A DNA stretch of 64,000 bases, from assembly GCF_031928785.1 (NCBI RefSeq), contig NZ_JARQAL010000005.1. One strand, 5' to 3'. Below are positions 58,960 through 64,000 of this stretch, piece after piece (the first letter of the stretch is position 1; every line of letters starts with the position of its first letter). The notes under the pieces are model-generated. The model was given only the letters and a program-made list of their open reading frames with translations, was not told where the DNA came from and made no database searches. Source of the DNA: Enterococcus_C asini_A. GTDB lineage: Bacteria; Bacillota; Bacilli; Lactobacillales; Enterococcaceae. The translations under genes and the position numbers were made by a program.

Positions 58960-58980
58960 AGGAAATAGTATAAAATCAAT

Positions 58981-59058
58981 AAGGTACTTGAAAAATATTG
59001 ATAAGGTACTTGACTAATTAGTAAGGCACCTGTATTGTAATCTTTGTAAGGTACCTTG
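58981..59058 (+). repeat. Four operator-like repeats upstream of the MarR gene
   Basis: TAAGGYACYTG-type elements start at 58981, 59003, 59023 and 59048, spaced 22, 20 and 25 bp, roughly two helical turns apart. The last, AAGGTACCTT, is a perfect 10-bp palindrome; the others are imperfect copies centred on GTAC or GCAC. A possible promoter TTGACT-N16-TATTGT (59011-59016, 59033-59038) lies among them. Autoregulation by the MarR protein is the simplest reading. Confidence 0.75.
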
Positions 59059-59082
59059 TTAATTATAAAAGGAGTGCTTGAT

Positions 59083-59694
59083 ATGGAAAATATCTTTGAA
59101 GATTTCATGCGATTTGAAAATTTATTACGTCGCTATCTCTTCTGGCAGAAAAAAGATCAAGGGGCGAATCCCCATCAAGGGCAAGGCCGCGTATTGATGC
59201 TTTTAAAAATGCAACCAGAAATTACTCAAAAACAATTGACCTACCTTTTGGATATGCGCCCTCAGTCTTTGGGGGAATTGCTGACTAAATTGGAAAAAAG
59301 CGGCTATATTACCCGTACTCCTTCCCAACAGGATCGTCGGGTGATGGTGGTAAAATTGACCGATGAAGGACGAGAAGTTGCCGCAAAAATGAACACTGAA
59401 CCGAAAGAAACTATTTTTGATCAGCTAAATGAAGAAGAACAAAGGCAACTAAGTCAACTGTTGAATAAATTAAGTGATTATATGGAAGAAAAATTACCCG
59501 AGGAAGCTTTAAAAGGTGGGCTTACAGATGAAAAGCGACGGAAAATCTTAAATGAGATACGTCGAGGGGGATTTGCTGGTGGCTTTAAAGGTGGCCCTGG
59601 TTTTCCGGATTTTCCTGATGGGACCCACAAAAATCGAGGACCACGCCATCACGATAACTTTTTCAATCACGATGAACCAAATTACTTTTGTTAA
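59083..59694 (+). CDS. MarR-family regulator with Gly/His-rich C-terminal tail
   Basis: 203 residues from the ATG at 59083 (AAAAGGAG 8 nt upstream; an in-frame codon at 59056 lies in the repeat array). Winged helix-turn-helix: 'LMLLKMQPEITQKQLTYLLDMRPQSLGELLTKLEKSGYITRTPSQQDRRVMVVKLTDEGREVA'. This core ends near residue 150; the remaining 50 residues are unusual, with 'RRGGFAGGFKGGPGFPDF' and a tail containing 'HKNRGPRHHDNFFNHDE', rich in Gly, Phe, Pro and His, perhaps disordered or metal-binding. Controlled genes are unknown; the micro-gene downstream is the only obvious partner. Confidence 0.85.
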   Translation: MENIFEDFMRFENLLRRYLFWQKKDQGANPHQGQGRVLMLLKMQPEITQKQLTYLLDMRPQSLGELLTKLEKSGYITRTPSQQDRRVMVVKLTDEGREVAAKMNTEPKETIFDQLNEEEQRQLSQLLNKLSDYMEEKLPEEALKGGLTDEKRRKILNEIRRGGFAGGFKGGPGFPDFPDGTHKNRGPRHHDNFFNHDEPNYFC

Positions 59695-59717
59695 AAATTA
59701 CGTTAGAAAGGAAGGCG

Positions 59718-59801
59718 ATGCCTATGCTAGGACTACTACTATGGATTTTGGATTTAGTCAAAAACAGTTCTGAAGAAGCACTCCCTTATATAGAAGAATA
59801 A
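59718..59801 (+). CDS. Putative micro-protein downstream of the MarR gene
   Basis: 27 codons (25 from the second ATG at 59724): a hydrophobic first half 'MLGLLLWILDLVKN' and an acidic end 'SSEEALPYIEE'. Ribosome-site-like AAAGGAAGG lies just upstream (spacing 8 to the second ATG). It begins 23 nt after the MarR stop and ends 4 nt before a clean terminator, so it is the last frame of that transcript. An amphipathic or membrane-associated peptide is possible. No family recognised; coding status is inference. Confidence 0.45.
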   Translation: MPMLGLLLWILDLVKNSSEEALPYIEE

Positions 59802-59805
59802 AGAG

Positions 59806-59831
59806 CTGCCCTGATTTGTCAGGGCAGTTTT
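59806..59831 (+). terminator. Terminator of the MarR/micro-gene unit
   Basis: Perfect 9-bp stem CTGCCCTGA / TCAGGGCAG with a 4-nt loop and TTTT. Confidence 0.88.
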
Positions 59832-59859
59832 GCATTTTCCTAAAAATCGAGCCATCAAG

Positions 59860-59888
59860 TTGAAAAATCTGACGGCAGACTGTATGAT
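59860..59888 (+). promoter_or_regulatory. Promoter of hslO
   Basis: TTGAAA (59860-59865), 17 bp, TATGAT (59883-59888), about 30 bp before the start codon. Confidence 0.65.
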
Positions 59889-59918
59889 TCACTAATGAAA
59901 CCAAAGGAGACGGAAAAG

Positions 59919-60809
59919 ATGGAAGATTATTTAGTAAAAGCATTGGCTTATAATGGCTTAGTTCGAGCTTATGGAGTGGCGGCAACTCAGACAGTGGCAG
60001 AAGCGCAACGCCGTCATGATACGTGGAATACCGCTTCGGCAGCTCTTGGTCGTTCTTTAGTGGGAGGTTTATTATTGGGAGCTACAGTTAAAGGCGATGA
60101 CAAATTGACGATTAAAATTCAAGGGGATGGTCCTGTAGGGGCGATTGTCGTGGATGCCAATGGTCACGGGCAGGTCAAAGGCTATTTGCAAAATCCCCAT
60201 GTCAGCCTGCCTTTAAATGAAAAAGGCAAACTAGATGTAAAAGGTGCGGTGGGCAGCCAAGGAATGTTCACGGTGATTAAGGACTTAGGCTTAAAAGAGC
60301 CTTTTTCTGGTCAAACGCCAATTGTTTCGGGCGAACTAGGAGAAGATTTCACCTATTACTTGGCGATTTCTGAACAAATCCCTTCTGCCGTCGGGTTAAG
60401 TGTTTTAGTGGATACTGACGATAGTATTAAAGTAGCCGGTGGTTTTATGTTGCAAATTATGCCCGGGGCTGATGATACGATTATTGATGCCATTGAGCAC
60501 AACTTGGCTAATACACCCCAAATCTCTACTTTATTAGATGAAGGGCAGACGCCAGAAGAAATTTTGCAAAGCTTGTTGCCGGATACGGAGTTGGAAATTT
60601 TAGAAAAAATGCCGGTAGCCTTTGCTTGTGATTGCTCTAAGGAAAAATTTGCTACTGCGATTATTACGTTAGGTGCAGAAGAAATTCAAGGTATGATTGA
60701 TGAAGATCATGGTGCCGAAGCGGTTTGCAGTTTTTGTGGTGAAAAATATGAATACTCAGAAGCTGAATTAGTAGCCTTAAAAGAGGAGGCACAAGCCCCA
60801 AATGAATGA
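59919..60809 (+). CDS. hslO: Redox-regulated chaperone Hsp33
   Basis: 296 residues from the ATG at 59919 (AAAGGAG 9 nt upstream; an in-frame ATG at 59895 precedes the ribosome site). N-terminal domain with 'DYLVKALAYNGLVRAYGVAATQTVAEAQRRH', then the C-terminal zinc switch with 'CDCSKEKF' and 'CSFCGEKYEYSE' (CxC...CxxC). Oxidation of these cysteines turns it into an active holdase. Its stop overlaps the dus start by 8 nt. Confidence 0.95.
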   Translation: MEDYLVKALAYNGLVRAYGVAATQTVAEAQRRHDTWNTASAALGRSLVGGLLLGATVKGDDKLTIKIQGDGPVGAIVVDANGHGQVKGYLQNPHVSLPLNEKGKLDVKGAVGSQGMFTVIKDLGLKEPFSGQTPIVSGELGEDFTYYLAISEQIPSAVGLSVLVDTDDSIKVAGGFMLQIMPGADDTIIDAIEHNLANTPQISTLLDEGQTPEEILQSLLPDTELEILEKMPVAFACDCSKEKFATAIITLGAEEIQGMIDEDHGAEAVCSFCGEKYEYSEAELVALKEEAQAPNE

Positions 60810-61812
60810 TCAAAGTTGGCAAATTGGAAATGTAGTGATTCCTAACAAGGTAGTAGTTGCCCCCATGGCAGGGATTAGTAATGCGGCCTTTCGCGTTACG
60901 GTAAAAGAATTCGGAGCAGGCCTCGTTGTCTGTGAGATGATTAGCGATCAGGGGATTCATTTTCGTAATAAGAAAACTTTAGAGATGCTTTACATCGATG
61001 AACGAGAACATCCTTTAAGCGTACAAATTTTTGGTGCCAATAAAGACACCTTGGTGGAAGCAGCTCAATTTGTGCAAGAAAACACCAAAGCCGATATTAT
61101 TGATATTAATATGGGTTGTCCCGTGCCTAAAGTCACCAAAGCAGATGCTGGGGCAAAATGGCTCTTGGATCCGGAGAAGATTTATGAAATGGTTCAAGCC
61201 GTTGCCAGCAGCGTGGATATTCCCGTAACGGTGAAGATGCGGATTGGCTGGGATTCTGAACATATTTTTGCGGTAGAAAATGCAATGGCTGCACAATCAG
61301 CAGGAGCCGCAGCCATTGCCATGCACGGTCGAACTCGGGTGCAAATGTACACCGGCCAGGCTGATTGGGAAATCTTAAAAGAAGTCAAAAAACACTTAAC
61401 CATTCCTTTTATGGGCAATGGCGATGTCCGTACCCCAGAAGATGCGAAGCGAATGATTGATGAAGTAGGGGCCGATGGCGTGATGATTGGCCGGGCGGCA
61501 CTGGGGAATCCGTGGATGATTCATCGCACAGAGCGCTACTTAGCCACTGGTGAGTTGATTCCAGAACCTACACCTTTAGAAAAAATCGCCACGGCTAAAG
61601 TTCATTTGCAACGCTTAGTGGATTTAAAAGGGGAATTTATCGGTTCCAGAGAGTTTCGCCAACATGCGGCTTATTACTTAAAAGGGGTTCCAAAAGCCAG
61701 CAAAGTCAAAAAAGCTATCAATGAAGCGGAAGGGCCAGCAGCGGTTGTAGCGATTTTAGATGATTTTGCCAATCGCACCGAAGCGAATCAACTAATGACC
61801 ACCCTTTCCTAA
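60802..61812 (+). CDS. dus: tRNA-dihydrouridine synthase (DusB type)
   Basis: 336 residues. FMN-dependent reductase of uridines in tRNA. Seen: 'VVAPMAGISNAAFR', 'EMISDQGIHF', 'DINMGCPVPKVTKADAGAKWL' with the catalytic Cys, 'VTVKMRIGWD', 'IAMHGRTRVQMYTGQADW', 'GNGDVRTPEDA', 'GVMIGRAALGNPW'. A small helical RNA-binding domain ends the chain. The ribosome site AAGAGGAGG lies inside hslO. Order hslO-dus-lysS is typical of enterococci. Confidence 0.94.
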   Translation: MNDQSWQIGNVVIPNKVVVAPMAGISNAAFRVTVKEFGAGLVVCEMISDQGIHFRNKKTLEMLYIDEREHPLSVQIFGANKDTLVEAAQFVQENTKADIIDINMGCPVPKVTKADAGAKWLLDPEKIYEMVQAVASSVDIPVTVKMRIGWDSEHIFAVENAMAAQSAGAAAIAMHGRTRVQMYTGQADWEILKEVKKHLTIPFMGNGDVRTPEDAKRMIDEVGADGVMIGRAALGNPWMIHRTERYLATGELIPEPTPLEKIATAKVHLQRLVDLKGEFIGSREFRQHAAYYLKGVPKASKVKKAINEAEGPAAVVAILDDFANRTEANQLMTTLS

Positions 61813-61826
61813 GAAGTCAAAAGATT

Positions 61827-61859
61827 CAAGCCGAAAAGGGAATTTCGGCTTGCTTTTTT
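61827..61859 (+). terminator. Terminator of hslO-dus
   Basis: Stem CAAGCCGAAA / TTTCGGCTTG (61827-61836 and 61843-61852) with a 6-nt loop and six T after one C. Confidence 0.9.
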
Positions 61860-61972
61860 GCGCTAATCTTGGCATTATAAGTAAGAATGGGCCCATTTTG
61901 AAGATTTTTCAAAAGGGCAGGGTCATAAGCTAACTAGGTGACCGCTAAGGGAAATTAAGAGGAGGAAAACGC

Positions 61973-63472
61973 GTGTCTGAAACACAAAATCAGCCAAAAG
62001 CAGAAGAATTAAACGATCAAATGTTGGTTCGTCGGGAAAAGATGGATAGCCTGCGTGAAGAAGGGATTGATCCTTTCGGCAAGCGTTTTGACCGTACTTA
62101 TAATTCACAAGAACTTCACGAGAAATTTGATGATCTAACTAAAGAAGAAATCAATGAATTAGGCCTTGAAGCTAGTATTGCCGGTCGTATGATGACCAAA
62201 CGGGGCAAAGGGAAAGTTGGGTTTGCCCATCTCCAAGATCGAGAAGGACAAGTTCAAATCTATGTCCGTAAAGATGCTGTGGGAGAAGAGAACTACCAAA
62301 TCTTCAAAAAAGCTGATTTAGGAGATTTCCTAGGGGTTGAAGGGGAAATCATGAAGACGGATATGGGTGAAGTCAGTATTAAAGCGACAAAAGTGACCTT
62401 GCTTTCAAAAGCATTACGCCCTTTGCCAGATAAATACCATGGCTTGACTAATATTGAACAACGCTACCGTCAACGCTACTTAGACTTAATCAGTAACAAA
62501 GAAAGCTTCGATCGTTTTGTAAAACGGAGCCGTATCATTTCTAGTATTCGCAATTACTTAGATGGCCAAGGTTACTTGGAAGTAGAAACTCCTGTCTTGC
62601 ACAATCAAGCAGGCGGTGCTTCTGCTCGGCCATTTACGACTCACCACAACGCTTTGGATATGGAGTTGTATTTGCGAATCGCTTTAGAATTGCATTTGAA
62701 ACGATTAATCGTAGGCGGCATGGAAAAAGTCTATGAAGTCAGCCGGGTTTTCCGTAATGAAGGAATTGACACTACCCATAATCCAGAATTCACCATGTTA
62801 GAAGTTTATACAGCTTACACTGACTATTTAGATGTGATGGATTTAACAGAAGGCATTATTCGCAATGCTGCAATTGCCGCAAACGGCACTGGAAAAATTG
62901 AATATGATGGTCAAAGCATTGATTTAGATGCCGATTTTGGGCGCTTGCACATGGTAGATGGGATTAAACAAGTGACGGGAGTAGATTTTTGGCAAGAGAT
63001 GTCTCTAGAAGAAGCCCGAGCACTAGCCAAAGAACATCAAGTAGAAATCAATGATTCTATGCAAATTGGCCAAATTATCAATGAATTTTTCGAAACTTTT
63101 GTAGAAGAAACTTTAGTTGCACCAACTTTTGTGTATGGTCATCCAGTGGAAGTTTCCCCCTTGGCGAAGAAAAATGCCGAAGACCCACGCTTTACGGATC
63201 GTTTTGAACTATTCATTATAGGCAAAGAGTTTGCCAATGCCTTTACTGAGTTAAATGACCCAATTGATCAACGGGAACGTTTTGAAGAACAAGAACGGCA
63301 ACGGGACGCGGGTGATGACGAAGCCCATGGCGTTGACGAAGATTTCTTGGAAGCTTTAGAATACGGCATGCCTCCAACCGGTGGGCTAGGAATTGGGATT
63401 GACCGTTTGGTAATGCTCTTAACAGATGCACAATCCATTCGCGACGTTTTACTATTCCCGACTATGCGATAA
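61973..63472 (+). CDS. lysS: Lysyl-tRNA synthetase, class II
   Basis: 499 residues from a GTG start (AAGAGGAGG 8 nt upstream). N-terminal anticodon-binding OB fold ('ASIAGRMMTKRGKGKVGFAHLQDREGQVQIYV'), then the class II core with motif 1 around 'FLEVETPVLHNQAGGASARPFTTH'-like sequence, motif 2 'YEVSRVFRNEGIDTTHNPEFTMLE' and motif 3 'GLGIGIDRLVMLL'. Full length. No T-box or other riboswitch was seen in the 113 bp between the preceding terminator and the start. Confidence 0.97.
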   Translation: MSETQNQPKAEELNDQMLVRREKMDSLREEGIDPFGKRFDRTYNSQELHEKFDDLTKEEINELGLEASIAGRMMTKRGKGKVGFAHLQDREGQVQIYVRKDAVGEENYQIFKKADLGDFLGVEGEIMKTDMGEVSIKATKVTLLSKALRPLPDKYHGLTNIEQRYRQRYLDLISNKESFDRFVKRSRIISSIRNYLDGQGYLEVETPVLHNQAGGASARPFTTHHNALDMELYLRIALELHLKRLIVGGMEKVYEVSRVFRNEGIDTTHNPEFTMLEVYTAYTDYLDVMDLTEGIIRNAAIAANGTGKIEYDGQSIDLDADFGRLHMVDGIKQVTGVDFWQEMSLEEARALAKEHQVEINDSMQIGQIINEFFETFVEETLVAPTFVYGHPVEVSPLAKKNAEDPRFTDRFELFIIGKEFANAFTELNDPIDQRERFEEQERQRDAGDDEAHGVDEDFLEALEYGMPPTGGLGIGIDRLVMLLTDAQSIRDVLLFPTMR

Positions 63473-63481
63473 GATAAAAAA

Positions 63482-63518
63482 GTAGCTGGCTAGTTTTAAC
63501 TAGCCAGCTACTTTTTTT
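63482..63518 (+). terminator. Terminator of lysS
   Basis: Perfect 12-bp stem GTAGCTGGCTAG / CTAGCCAGCTAC with a 6-nt loop and seven T. The following 200 bp to the first rRNA promoter hold no feature that could be recognised. Confidence 0.95.
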
Positions 63519-63715
63519 ATCCAAATGAATCGAAAAATCAAAAAATCGCAGTGGATTTCTTATTTCGTCATTTTCTAAGCAAATAAAAAAGCAAGCGTAA
63601 GACCGTTTTCTGAAGATGGAATTAAATTGAAAAGGGTTAAAAGCCGAAAGAAATCAACGCTGTAAAAAAGTGGTGTTCGCCTTTGAGAAAAAGCGAAAAA
63701 AATTACAAAAAAACG

Positions 63716-63744
63716 TTGACCGAGGGCTTTGATGTTGGTATATT
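63716..63744 (+). promoter_or_regulatory. rRNA operon promoter P1
   Basis: TTGACC (63716-63721), 17 bp, TATATT (63739-63744). Confidence 0.8.
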
Positions 63745-63809
63745 ATTACTTGTCCGTTAGGGCGCTGGAGTGATACGAACTGAAGTTGAAAAAAACATTT
63801 AAAAACATG

Positions 63810-63838
63810 TTGACAACTTGTTCTTCTCTTGGTAAACT
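63810..63838 (+). promoter_or_regulatory. rRNA operon promoter P2
   Basis: TTGACA (63810-63815), 17 bp, TAAACT (63833-63838). Confidence 0.8.
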
Positions 63839-63909
63839 AACAGAGTTGCTGAAAAGCTTATGGCGTTGCGGTTAAACGCAGGTCGCCAAAAAAACTTTTA
63901 TAAAAACAG

Positions 63910-63938
63910 TTGACATTCAAAACGTCATCTGATATGAT
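63910..63938 (+). promoter_or_regulatory. rRNA operon promoter P3
   Basis: TTGACA (63910-63915), 17 bp, TATGAT (63933-63938). The three -35 boxes are 94 and 100 bp apart, and similar GCTGG/TTGCTG sequence follows each -10. Confidence 0.88.
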
Positions 63939-64000
63939 ATAAAAGTTGCTGGAGCAACACAGTAGACCTTTGAAAACTGAACAAAAAGCAAAACAACCAA
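63939..64000 (+). other. Leader of a 16S rRNA operon (structural genes lie beyond the window)
   Basis: After a small TTGCTGGAGCAA hairpin comes 'GACCTTTGAAAACTGAACAA', the leader sequence that commonly precedes 16S rRNA genes in enterococci and relatives. The position after lysS agrees. The 16S gene itself is not reached. Confidence 0.7.

Noticed and set aside
1..64000. Transposases, integrases, tRNA genes, phage genes, attachment-site repeats
   Set aside because: None could be recognised. The insertion of both accessory blocks is inferred from gene order, not from mobility genes.

Overview
The window comes from a low-GC Gram-positive bacterium of the order Lactobacillales and most probably the genus Enterococcus. 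The evidence is the gene order prkC-rsgA-rpe-thiN, mreCD next to a SagA-like NlpC/P60 hydrolase, pth-mfd-...-divIC-S1-tilS-hpt-ftsH, hslO-dus-lysS followed by an rRNA operon, an EbpABC/SrtC-type pilus locus, and WxL surface proteins. This is read from protein motifs and synteny only; no database search was possible. No tRNA, insertion sequence, phage gene or CRISPR array was seen.

Layout. 1-1,021: 3' end of the PASTA kinase gene prkC. 1,085-20,740: a block of cell-surface genes lying between prkC and rsgA, made of two parallel units. Unit one is a Mga-like regulator (minus strand) divergent from a WxL operon: a large multidomain WxL protein, a small LPxTG protein, three small WxL-type proteins and a WxL-interacting protein (WxLIP). 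Unit two is an EbpR-like Mga regulator (minus strand) divergent from a sortase-assembled pilus operon: VWA tip adhesin, minor pilin, major pilin and class C sortase. 20,812-28,713: rsgA, rpe, thiN, mreC, mreD, a SagA-like hydrolase, and vanZ-like, yebC, DUF1275 and DinB genes. 28,868-31,472 (minus): an L,D-transpeptidase and L-lactate dehydrogenase. 31,797-43,160: pth, mfd, a MurJ/SpoVB-like flippase, rqcP, divIC, an S1-domain gene, tilS, hpt and ftsH. 43,352-54,109: an AT-rich alpha-glucoside operon (solute-binding lipoprotein, two permeases, GH36-like, GH65 phosphorylase, LacI regulator, DUF1189/MalA-like membrane protein, GH13 oligo-1,6-glucosidase). 54,444-58,959: argD and argCJB with an ARG-box-like site. 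58,981-59,831: a MarR regulator with four operator-like repeats and a 25-27-residue peptide gene. 59,860-63,518: hslO, dus, lysS. 63,716-64,000: three tandem promoters and the leader of an rRNA operon whose genes start beyond the window.

How the genes work together. The WxL proteins probably assemble on the wall with the WxLIP as a membrane-anchored partner, and the pilins are polymerised by the adjacent sortase; each unit has its own divergent Mga-type activator. The sugar operon would import an alpha-glucooligosaccharide (its transporter ATPase is not in the window) and break it by phosphorolysis and hydrolysis inside the cell. A perfect 18-bp palindrome fills the spacer of its promoter and is a good candidate for the operator of the operon's own LacI protein. 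argDCJB would make ornithine by the acetyl cycle; argF, argG and argH are not in the window.

Most striking points: the paired Mga/surface-system architecture, a class C sortase with a Cna-B-like domain predicted to be cytoplasmic, a WxL protein whose proximal Trp is His, the palindrome-in-spacer promoter of the GH36/GH65/GH13 operon, a near-perfect ARG box before argD, an orphan terminator 5' of argD that implies an unannotated transcript, and the MarR repeat array with its micro-gene.
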